11,924 bases of DNA, from NCBI GenBank assembly GCA_030621805.1, contig JAUXGY010000022.1, forward strand, positions 1 through 11,924, given 5' to 3'. The position numbers were made by a program, and so were the translations under genes. This DNA comes from Kiritimatiellales bacterium (lineage in GTDB: Bacteria; Verrucomicrobiota; Kiritimatiellia; Kiritimatiellales; Pontiellaceae). Positions 6,213 through 11,924 of this stretch are shown here, piece by piece. Within the stretch, counting starts at the first letter, position 1. Every line of letters begins with the position of its first letter. A model generated the notes under the pieces. The model made no database searches. It had not been told where the DNA came from and saw nothing but the letters and a program-made list of their open reading frames with translations.

Positions 6213-6548
6213 ATGAGTATTAAAACAAAAAAAGATTTAAGAATTCGCCGCCACCTGCGGGTGCGCAACAAGATCCAAGGCACGGCCGAACGTCCCCGCA
6301 TGGCGGTATTTCGTTCGAACAAGAACCTTCAGGTGCAGTTTGTTGACGACGTCGCTCGCATTACGCTCGTGGGTGTGTCGACCGTAGGCAAGAACGCCGA
6401 TGCAGCGAAGGCGCTCGGCACCAAGGCTGCCGAACTGGCCAAAGCCAAGGGCATCGAGTCCGTCGTGTTCGACCGGGGCGGTTTCGCCTTTGGTACGAAC
6501 TTAAAATTACTTGCTGATAGCGCCCGTGAAGCGGGACTCAAAATCTAG
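6213..6548 (+). CDS. rplR: Large ribosomal subunit protein uL18 (L18)
   Basis: Binds 5S rRNA together with L5 in the central protuberance. It has 111 residues, slightly under the usual 117-122. The basic N-terminus (KKDLRIRRHLRVRNKIQG) is followed by RPRMAVFRSNKNLQVQFVDD, and the C-terminal VVFDRGGFAFGTNLKLLADSAREAGLKI corresponds to the common [23 protein letters not shown] with one residue fewer. The ATG lies 2 bases after the rplF stop and has only a distant AAGG (6196-6199), so translation probably relies on coupling with rplF. Confidence 0.97.
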   Translation: MSIKTKKDLRIRRHLRVRNKIQGTAERPRMAVFRSNKNLQVQFVDDVARITLVGVSTVGKNADAAKALGTKAAELAKAKGIESVVFDRGGFAFGTNLKLLADSAREAGLKI

Positions 6549-6567
6549 TTTTTAAAGGAGTTCCCAC

Positions 6568-7119
6568 ATGGCTGAAGAACGCACAGAACGTAGGGGTCGC
6601 AACGACCGGAACAATAACCGCAAGGGCAGAGGTCGCGGTGATCGTAAGGATTTCAAGGAAAAATCGGAATTCGAAGAACGGGTGGTTCACATCAACCGTA
6701 ACTCGAAGGTGGTCAAGGGTGGACGTCGTTTCAGCTTTGGTGCACTGGTGGTCGTAGGCGACCGCAAAGGCCGTGTCGGTTACGGTCTCGGCAAAGCGGC
6801 CGAGGTTGCAGAGGCCATCCGCAAGGCTGGCGAAGTGGCGAAGCGTAATCTGACCACGGTCACGATGCGCGGCACCACGCTCCCGCACGAAGCGATCGGA
6901 AAATATAGTGGAGCTCAGGTTCTTGTCCGTCCGGCCTCCGAAGGTACCGGAATTATTGCGGGCGGCCCGTGCCGTGCCGTGCTGGAGCTTGCCGGGGTGC
7001 GCGATGTTCTCGCAAAATCACTGGGCAGCAACAACCACTTGAATGTAACAAAAGCCACTTTGGTTGCCTTGGGCCAGCTGCGCTCCAAGGAAGAAGTACT
7101 TGCAACCCGCAAGGGTTAA
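6568..7119 (+). CDS. rpsE: Small ribosomal subunit protein uS5 (S5)
   Basis: 30S protein at the mRNA entry side that affects decoding accuracy. It has 183 residues. The double-stranded-RNA-binding-like domain carries the S5 signature at about 51-85 (GGRRFSFGALVVVGDRKGRVGYGLGKA), and the C-terminal domain has GTGIIAGGPCRAVLELAGVRDVLAKSLGSNN. The first roughly 35 residues are an Arg/Asn/Gly-rich tail about 20 residues longer than in E. coli, probably disordered and rRNA-contacting. AAAGGAG (6554-6560) with a 7-base spacer is one of the strongest SDs in the window. rplO follows after 22 bases, so rpmD (L30) is absent. Confidence 0.98.
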   Translation: MAEERTERRGRNDRNNNRKGRGRGDRKDFKEKSEFEERVVHINRNSKVVKGGRRFSFGALVVVGDRKGRVGYGLGKAAEVAEAIRKAGEVAKRNLTTVTMRGTTLPHEAIGKYSGAQVLVRPASEGTGIIAGGPCRAVLELAGVRDVLAKSLGSNNHLNVTKATLVALGQLRSKEEVLATRKG

Positions 7120-7129
7120 CCACAGCAAC

Positions 7130-7133
7130 GAGG
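7130..7133 (+). promoter_or_regulatory. rplO SD sequence, decides the start
   Basis: GAGG 8 bases before the ATG at 7142. The frame is open further upstream into rpsE, but that extension (PWASCAPRKK and on) is an rpsE shadow unlike any L15. Confidence 0.7.
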
Positions 7134-7141
7134 ATTTAGTC

Positions 7142-7582
7142 ATGGATTTGCATTCATTGCAGACAACAGAAGGTTCCAAGCATCGGAGGATTCGTTTGGG
7201 TCGTGGTCGGGCGTCCGGCAAAGGTAAAACCTCGGGTCGCGGGCATAAAGGTCAAATGTCCCGTACCGGTAGTGTGCATAAGCCGCTATTCGAAGGTGGA
7301 CAGATGCCGCTCGTGCGCAAACTGCCCAAGCGCGGTTTTAACAACTTTACCCGCAAGACTTTTGTTCCGGTCAACCTTGATGCTCTCTCGAAATTCGACG
7401 AAGGCACCGAAGTCACCATTGAACTGCTCAAGGAAAAGGGCCTCGTAAACGGTCGTTTCGATGGGGTAAAGATTCTTGGAAATGGAAGCGTGGAAAAAAA
7501 GCTGACCGTTAAGGTCAATGCATTCTCTGCGACGGCGAAGGAAAAGATTGAAGCGGCCGGTGGCAGCTGCGAAATCGTCTAA
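7142..7582 (+). CDS. rplO: Large ribosomal subunit protein uL15 (L15)
   Basis: Late 50S assembly protein with a long N-terminal tail buried in 23S rRNA. It has 146 residues (E. coli 144). The start MDLHSLQTTEGSKHRRIRLGRG leads into the glycine- and lysine-rich tail SGKGKTSGRGHKGQMSRTG (25-43), then FEGGQMPLVRKLPKRGFNN, and a C-terminal globular part ending VNAFSATAKEKIEAAGGSCEIV. The ATG at 7142 follows GAGG by 8 bases. It ends with two TAA codons in tandem (7580-7585). Confidence 0.97.
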   Translation: MDLHSLQTTEGSKHRRIRLGRGRASGKGKTSGRGHKGQMSRTGSVHKPLFEGGQMPLVRKLPKRGFNNFTRKTFVPVNLDALSKFDEGTEVTIELLKEKGLVNGRFDGVKILGNGSVEKKLTVKVNAFSATAKEKIEAAGGSCEIV

Positions 7583-7602
7583 TAACCAAAAGGTCCGTTC
7601 CC

Positions 7603-8949
7603 ATGCTCTCCGCTTTTGTTAATACCTTTAAGATTACCGAACTAAGACAGCGTATTCTTTTTACGCTGGGTTTGGTTTTCATATGTCGGATGATTGCAAC
7701 CATTCCACTGCCCGGGCTCGATGTACTGCAACTCCGGGAAGCCATCGCAAGCATGGGCGGTGGCGGAGGCGGTGGACTCTCGGGAATGTTAAACCTTTTC
7801 AGCGGCGGCGCACTCCTGAAGTGTTCTATCGGAACACTCGGTATTATGCCGTATATCAGCGCGTCCATTATCATCCAGCTGATGACGGCAGTTATTCCGC
7901 ACCTTGAAAAACTCGCTCGCGAAGGCGATGTCGGCCGTTCGAAAATCACCCAGTACACGCGTTATCTGACCGTAATCCTCTGTGTCGTGCAAGGCTTTGC
8001 TATGGCGGCTGCTCTTCAGTCCGGCACCTATTTTGGGATTCCTGCTTCGGTAGTTAGCATCAATGGGTTTGGCTTTATCATCCTTTCCGTCATGGCGCTG
8101 GTTGCCGCTTCACTGTTGCTGATGTGGATGGGTGAGCAGATTACGGATCGAGGTATCGGCAACGGTATTTCAATTCTTATCACGGTAAACATCATCAGTA
8201 GCATGCCCATGGCCGTAAAGTCCTTGGTTGATAAGATGACCCCGGTTGACGGTATCGCTGAAATCGGTCCGTTTCATCTCGTGCTGTTACTGGCTCTTAT
8301 TTTCTTTGTAATCTTGGGTGTGGTTGCGGTAACGCAGGCTCAGCAAAAGGTTCCCGTGCAGTATGCCAAGCGCATGGTGGGCCGCAAGATGATGCAGGGC
8401 GGAACCCAGCACCTGCCGTTGCGTGTTAACTACTCCGGTGTTATGCCGATCATTTTCGCCTCCGCCATCATGGCGATTCCGCCCATGGTGATGAAAATTC
8501 TCCCCTTTGAGTGGGCTAAGGAAATGGCGGGTGGATTTACCCCGGACTCCTTTTGGTACATGTTCTGGTTCGGCCTGATGATTCTGTTTTTCTCCTACTT
8601 CTGGGTCGCCACACAGTTTAACCCCATCCAAATTGCTGATAACCTCAAAAAGCAGGGTGGCTATGTACCCGGAATCCGTCCAGGGCGCCCGACCGCTGAA
8701 TACCTTGATCGAACCATGACACGACTGACTTTGGCGGGTGCAGTCTTCCTTACCCTTATTGCCGTGATGCCGAATGTGATGACCGCCCGGTTCAATGTGG
8801 ACTGGATCGTGGCCTCCTTCTTTGGAGGAACGAGCTTGCTTATCATCGTGGGAGTCATGCTCGATACCATGCGCCAGATCGAGTCGCATCTGCTGATGCG
8901 CCACTACGATGGCTTCATGAAAAAAGGTAAGTTGCGTAGTAGAAGATGA
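7603..8949 (+). CDS. secY: Protein translocase subunit SecY
   Basis: Membrane channel of the Sec translocon that passes unfolded proteins across, or sideways into, the inner membrane with SecE, SecG and SecA. It has 448 residues with ten predicted membrane spans (for example about 16-35, 75-98, 155-178, 224-245, 316-337, 372-390). The plug region is LSGMLNLFSGGAL (59-71), preceded by seven glycines (52-58). GIMPYISASIIIQL, QYTRYLTV, MGEQITDRGIGNGIS and the cytoplasmic SecA/ribosome loop NPIQIADNLKKQGGYVPGIRPG (340-361) are conserved, including Arg359, the equivalent of E. coli Arg357. The stop overlaps the adk start as ATGA. Confidence 0.98.
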   Translation: MLSAFVNTFKITELRQRILFTLGLVFICRMIATIPLPGLDVLQLREAIASMGGGGGGGLSGMLNLFSGGALLKCSIGTLGIMPYISASIIIQLMTAVIPHLEKLAREGDVGRSKITQYTRYLTVILCVVQGFAMAAALQSGTYFGIPASVVSINGFGFIILSVMALVAASLLLMWMGEQITDRGIGNGISILITVNIISSMPMAVKSLVDKMTPVDGIAEIGPFHLVLLLALIFFVILGVVAVTQAQQKVPVQYAKRMVGRKMMQGGTQHLPLRVNYSGVMPIIFASAIMAIPPMVMKILPFEWAKEMAGGFTPDSFWYMFWFGLMILFFSYFWVATQFNPIQIADNLKKQGGYVPGIRPGRPTAEYLDRTMTRLTLAGAVFLTLIAVMPNVMTARFNVDWIVASFFGGTSLLIIVGVMLDTMRQIESHLLMRHYDGFMKKGKLRSRR

Positions 8950-9587
8950 CCGCAATCATCCTGTTGGGCCCGCCCGGTGCAGGCAAAGGTACCGTAGCCG
9001 AAGTTCTGGCGGAAAAGGGATATACCCATATTTCCACTGGAGCCCTCCTTCGCGAGCAAATCCGTCTTGAAACTCCATTGGGCATGGATATTAAGGCGCG
9101 TATGGATCAGGGAAGGTTTGTTTCCGACCGGGTTGTGGTTGAGATGGTTCGCGAGGTGCTCGCCTCGGCCGGTGGAGAGAAAAAATTCCTGTTCGATGGA
9201 TTCCCCCGCACATTGGCGCAGGCGGAAATATTTGATGGTATTCTCCAGTCCGAAGGAACCTCCATCGATGAAGTTATTCTGCTCGAATGTGCAGATGATG
9301 CGATTATTGAACGCCTTTCAGGCCGCCGAACCTGCATAAAGTGCGGGATGGTCTATCATGTAAAATATAACCCGGCCTCCTCAGCAGGCGTTTGCGATAT
9401 CGATGGCTGTGAATTAATCCACCGCCCGGACGACAATGTGGAAACCATTAGGAAACGATTGGATGTCTATGCGGAACGGACCGCTCCGCTTATTGCTTAC
9501 TATAAGGCGAAGGGGCTTATCCTCCCCGTGGATGCCTCGCAAAGTATTGACGCAGTCCGCAGTACAGTGCTGGAAAAACTGAGGTAG
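8946..9587 (+). CDS. adk: Adenylate kinase, zinc-type long form
   Basis: Cytosolic enzyme converting ATP + AMP to 2 ADP. It has 213 residues. The P-loop is G8-PPGAGKGT-16; the AMP site includes STGALLR (30-36) and DGFPRT (84-89); catalytic arginines fit R36, R88, R123, R160 and R171. The long LID domain has C130-x2-C133 and C150-x2-D153, the same Cys3-Asp zinc set and numbering as in B. subtilis Adk, as I recall it. An extra Cys155 replaces the usual Gly. The start overlaps the secY stop by four bases (ATGA) without a clear SD, so it is probably translationally coupled. secY-adk-map is a common bacterial order. Confidence 0.98.
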   Translation: MTAIILLGPPGAGKGTVAEVLAEKGYTHISTGALLREQIRLETPLGMDIKARMDQGRFVSDRVVVEMVREVLASAGGEKKFLFDGFPRTLAQAEIFDGILQSEGTSIDEVILLECADDAIIERLSGRRTCIKCGMVYHVKYNPASSAGVCDIDGCELIHRPDDNVETIRKRLDVYAERTAPLIAYYKAKGLILPVDASQSIDAVRSTVLEKLR

Positions 9588-9595
9588 ATTGCTCT

Positions 9596-10372
9596 ATGAT
9601 CATTATCAAGAAACCCAATGAATTGGCCGCCATGCGCATTGCCGCAAAAAAAACGGCCACTATTCTCCATAAAGTGGCTTCCAAGGTGGCCCCCGGCGTA
9701 ACCACCAAGGAGCTTGACGAATATGCCGCTGAACTCGCCCGCAAGGAAGAAGGGCGTTGTGCCTTCTTTGGGTATCACGGATTTTCAGGGCATATCTGCT
9801 CCTCCGTCAACGAAGAAGTGGTCCACGGAGTTCCTGGGCGGCGCATTATTCGCGATGGCGACATTGTCAGTATCGATTTCGGCCTCGTCTACGGGGGCTT
9901 CGTTGGAGACACCGCCACCACCGTCGCTGCGGGGGCAATCGATCCCGAATGGCAACGTCTGCTCGATGTAACGCAACGGTCGCTCCAAGCGGCAATCTCC
10001 AAGGCCGTCGAAGGCAATCGGCTTTCCGATATTTCCCACGCGGTTCAAGAGGTTGCGGAAGGGGAGGGATTCTCGGTCGTTCGCGACTTTGTCGGCCACG
10101 GTATCGGACGCGAAATGCACGAAGACCCGCAAATCCCGAACTACGGACCCGCCGGGCGCGGTCCTGTTCTCAAGGCGGGCATGACCTTTGCCATCGAACC
10201 CATGATCAACCTCGGTGTCCATAAGACCGAAATCCTCAAGGATGGATGGACCGTGGTCACCAAGGATCGCCTCCCTTCGGCTCACTTCGAACACACGATT
10301 GCCGTTGGAAAAAACAAGGCCGAAATCCTCACCATCCCGGATGCCGATGAGTCCCGTGGTACGGCCCTGTAA
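9596..10372 (+). CDS. map: Methionine aminopeptidase, type I
   Basis: Removes the starting Met from nascent proteins, acting at the ribosome tunnel exit. It has 258 residues, the short type Ia form without an N-terminal zinc-finger or SH3-binding extension. All five metal ligands are found: D94 (SIDFG), D105 (GDTA), H168 (GHGIG), E201 (IEPM) and E232 (FEHT). H77 (VVHGVP) and H175 (MHEDP) fit the substrate-binding histidines. The start follows the adk stop by 8 bases with GAGG at 9581-9584. It is the last plus-strand gene: rpmJ, infA and rpsM, which often follow, are not here. Confidence 0.98.
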   Translation: MIIIKKPNELAAMRIAAKKTATILHKVASKVAPGVTTKELDEYAAELARKEEGRCAFFGYHGFSGHICSSVNEEVVHGVPGRRIIRDGDIVSIDFGLVYGGFVGDTATTVAAGAIDPEWQRLLDVTQRSLQAAISKAVEGNRLSDISHAVQEVAEGEGFSVVRDFVGHGIGREMHEDPQIPNYGPAGRGPVLKAGMTFAIEPMINLGVHKTEILKDGWTVVTKDRLPSAHFEHTIAVGKNKAEILTIPDADESRGTAL

Positions 10373-10387
10373 CGAGTGTGCGTTTCA
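10373..10387. other. Tail-to-tail junction between map and the serine hydrolase
   Basis: Only 15 bases separate the two stop codons. No hairpin with a T run was found here or just inside either gene end, so the two transcripts probably overlap or end by a factor-dependent route. Confidence 0.6.
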
Positions 10388-11401
10388 TCAGTTTTTCGCG
10401 ATGTATGCGCGGACGATTTCATCGGCTAGATCGAATGGAGTGCTGGGTAGTGTTTTGTTCAGGACGAGGCTAATGGTGAATGAGTATCCTTTTAGCGCTG
10501 GATAGTGTCTGGCGTACGTCGTGTAACCGGGTCCTCCTCCTCCGTGCCCGTAGGCTTCGCCAAGCGGGTCGTTATGACCATGCATGAGTCCAAGGCCATA
10601 GGTGGCTTGGGTGGGCGGGGGCAGGGGGTAAGGCACACTGACAGTCTTTTTCATTTCGCGAAGGGACTCGATAGAAATAAGTTTCCCTGCGAATAGGGTG
10701 TCATAAAAATGGGCAACGTCACTTACCGTCGAAATCAGGCTTCCGGTTGCAATCCACCCCGGACTGTATTGAGGGCGGAAATCACCCTCGATTGAGGGAT
10801 CCTCTCCTTCGAGTAGTGTAAGGTCAAAATCGGGTTCAATAAATCCTCGGGTGTTCGGCATGCCTACGGGGTCTAAAATAGTTTTCTGAAGAAACGCATA
10901 GTAGTTCATTTGGGATTTCTGTTCGATGAGTTCTCGAAGCAAACCATAGGCGGGGTTTGAATAGGCCCAGCCTGCGCCGGGAGGAAATAATGGAGTATTC
11001 CTTAATCCAACCTCCATAAGGCGTTTATATGACCAGGGTTTACCTGGATGGGAACGTAGTGCATCCTGGTATTCACGAGCTGAAAAATAGTCAGATAACC
11101 CGCTCGTATGGTTAAGGAGTTGCCGAACAGTGATGGCATGAGGAATTAATGTTTTTGGAAATATACTGGAGAATGTTTCATCCAGAAAGTCGCCCTGTTC
11201 TTCACATAACTTTATAATGGCAACGGCTGTAAAGGATTTGGAGATGCTGTAAATGTAGTACGGTCTCGAATGATCGGTTCCCGAAAGCAACCCTGCGGAA
11301 AAAGTTTGAATAGCCCTATTTTTAGAAAGGGCAACTAACCCTCCTTTGCATCCTGCTTTTAAAATCGCAGCACGGAGCATGGGGGAGGGATCGAAGTTCA
11401 T
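10388..11401 (-). CDS. Beta-lactamase-family serine hydrolase (PF00144 type)
   Basis: Penicillin-binding-protein-like serine hydrolase; the substrate is unknown (esterase, peptidase or beta-lactam-like hydrolase are all possible). It has 337 residues from the ATG at 11401. The catalytic set is S52-I-S-K55 (SxxK), Y147-S-N149 (YxN) and H286-G-G in the third motif, where class C beta-lactamases have KTG. The sequence around it (LLNHTSGLSDY, PGAGWAYSNPAYGLL, HGGGGPGYTT) is typical of the family. No signal peptide or lipobox is visible, so it may be cytoplasmic, which is unusual. The start overlaps the tadA stop as ATGA. A longer start at 11470 would run deep into tadA and adds nothing signal-like. 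The middle is AT-richer than its neighbours, hinting at transfer. Confidence 0.88.
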   Translation of the reverse strand: MNFDPSPMLRAAILKAGCKGGLVALSKNRAIQTFSAGLLSGTDHSRPYYIYSISKSFTAVAIIKLCEEQGDFLDETFSSIFPKTLIPHAITVRQLLNHTSGLSDYFSAREYQDALRSHPGKPWSYKRLMEVGLRNTPLFPPGAGWAYSNPAYGLLRELIEQKSQMNYYAFLQKTILDPVGMPNTRGFIEPDFDLTLLEGEDPSIEGDFRPQYSPGWIATGSLISTVSDVAHFYDTLFAGKLISIESLREMKKTVSVPYPLPPPTQATYGLGLMHGHNDPLGEAYGHGGGGPGYTTYARHYPALKGYSFTISLVLNKTLPSTPFDLADEIVRAYIAKN

Positions 11402-11886
11402 GGTTCCCGTTTCCGATCTTTGGCCTTTTGTCGGAGGTCTTGGAAGAAGCCTTGCATGATGGCTTTGCACTCGTTTTCCATGAGACCGGTTTCAACGTCA
11501 ACGCTATGGTTGAGGTCGGCGGTGTCGAGAATCTGAAATTTAGAGATAGCTCCGCCGCGGATGGGATCGGTCATTCCCCAGATGACTTTTTCAATGCGGG
11601 CGAGAACAAGTGCTCCAGCACACATGGGGCAGGGCTCCTTGGTCACATACATCACCGCACCGTTGAGCCGCCAGTTACCGACGGCTTGGGTGGCTTGGGT
11701 AATGGCCAGGACTTCGGCATGCGCGGTGGGATCCTTTAATGTTTCGGTCTGGTTGTGTGCTTTCCCAATGACTTCGCCGTCCTTGATGATGACCGCGCCG
11801 CAAGGAACTTCACCCTCTTCGGCGGCGATTTCGGCTTGCCTCAGGGCCATGCGCATAAACTGGATATGGGGAGAGAGCTTATCCAT
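11398..11886 (-). CDS. tadA: tRNA-specific adenosine deaminase TadA
   Basis: Converts A34 to inosine in the wobble position of tRNA-Arg(ACG), needed to read CGN codons. It has 162 residues. The zinc cytidine-deaminase fold shows H56-A-E58 (zinc ligand and proton-shuttling Glu) and P85-C86-x2-C89 (zinc ligands), one residue off E. coli TadA numbering. VPCGAVI, DPTAHAEVLAI, RLNGAVMYVTKEPCPMCAGAL and the C-terminal NHSVDVETGLMENECKAIMQGFF fit TadA better than guanine or cytosine deaminases. The SD is weak (TAGGG region). It ends in a four-base ATGA overlap with the hydrolase, so the two are one transcription unit. In-frame internal ATGs (codons 11 and 13) are less likely starts. Confidence 0.95.
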   Translation of the reverse strand: MDKLSPHIQFMRMALRQAEIAAEEGEVPCGAVIIKDGEVIGKAHNQTETLKDPTAHAEVLAITQATQAVGNWRLNGAVMYVTKEPCPMCAGALVLARIEKVIWGMTDPIRGGAISKFQILDTADLNHSVDVETGLMENECKAIMQGFFQDLRQKAKDRKREP

Positions 11887-11892
11887 AAAACC

Positions 11893-11924
11893 CTACTGGT
11901 TCGGAACGATGACGTTGAGGGCGC
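11893..11924 (-). CDS. 3' end of an unidentified upstream gene (partial)
   Basis: On the minus strand the frame entering from the window edge reads ALNVIVPNQ and then TAG (11895-11893), 6 bases before the tadA ATG. The spacing is typical of an operon, so this may be the last codons of a gene preceding tadA. Ten codons are too few to identify a family, and an accidental open frame cannot be excluded. Confidence 0.35.
   Translation of the reverse strand, partial: ALNVIVPNQ

Noticed and set aside
8287..8955. A 222-codon minus-strand open frame opposite secY
   Set aside because: It is antisense to a conserved membrane protein gene, and its His-rich composition is what antisense reading of hydrophobic Met/Val codons gives.
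10397..10411. CGCG-ATGTATG-CGCG inverted repeat near the map/hydrolase junction as a terminator
   Set aside because: The stem is only 4 bp and no T run follows on either strand.
11398..11470. ATG at 11470 as the start of the serine hydrolase
   Set aside because: It would overlap tadA by 73 bases, adds 23 basic residues unlike the family, and the ATG at 11401 gives the common ATGA overlap.
1..11924. CRISPR arrays, tRNA genes, insertion sequences or long repeats
   Set aside because: Nothing of the kind was seen; the window is almost fully explained by conserved genes.

Overview
The window is a long plus-strand ribosomal protein cluster (the S10 and spc operons fused into one run), followed by a short convergent minus-strand gene pair. 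I recognise 21 plus-strand genes, packed head to tail with gaps mostly of 2-40 bases: rplD (5' end cut by the window edge), rplW, rplB, rpsS, rplV, rpsC, rplP, rpmC, rpsQ, rplN, rplX, rplE, rpsH, rplF, rplR, rpsE, rplO, secY, adk, map. (That list has 20 names; the twenty-first gene counted across both strands of the main block is the minus-strand serine hydrolase, and tadA is the twenty-second.) On the minus strand are tadA and a beta-lactamase-family serine hydrolase, plus the last few codons of an unidentified upstream gene.

Organism: a bacterium of moderate GC (about 50-57% in the lines I counted). The protein style (L2 with DHPMGGGEGR, L5 with NLCVSTA where most bacteria have NMGVGEA, a short L24) and the absence of rpsN between rplE and rpsH and of rpmD between rpsE and rplO suggest the PVC superphylum, perhaps the Verrucomicrobiota/Kiritimatiellota side. 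This is inferred from remembered family patterns and was not tested by a tree.

Layout: positions 1-4028 carry the S10-operon part (L4 to S17). Positions 4040-7582 carry the spc part (L14 to L15). Positions 7603-10372 carry secY-adk-map. Positions 10388-11886 are the minus-strand pair, and 11893-11924 is a partial gene end. No stretch over 300 bases lacks a gene. The two longest gaps inside the plus-strand run are 90 bases (rpsS-rplV) and 39 bases (rplX-rplE), and both contain a possible small hairpin.

How the genes work together: the ribosomal proteins build the 30S and 50S subunits. SecY is the channel that receives nascent membrane and secreted proteins, methionine aminopeptidase trims the starting Met, and adenylate kinase balances adenine nucleotides. 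Most genes have a Shine-Dalgarno (SD) sequence overlapping or just after the preceding stop codon. secY/adk and tadA/hydrolase share ATGA stop-start overlaps, which implies translational coupling. The plus-strand operon ends after map, without rpmJ, infA or the alpha-operon genes, and meets the minus-strand unit tail to tail with only 15 bases between stops. I see no clearly new biological system. The least ordinary part is the signal-less serine hydrolase of lower GC coupled to tadA.
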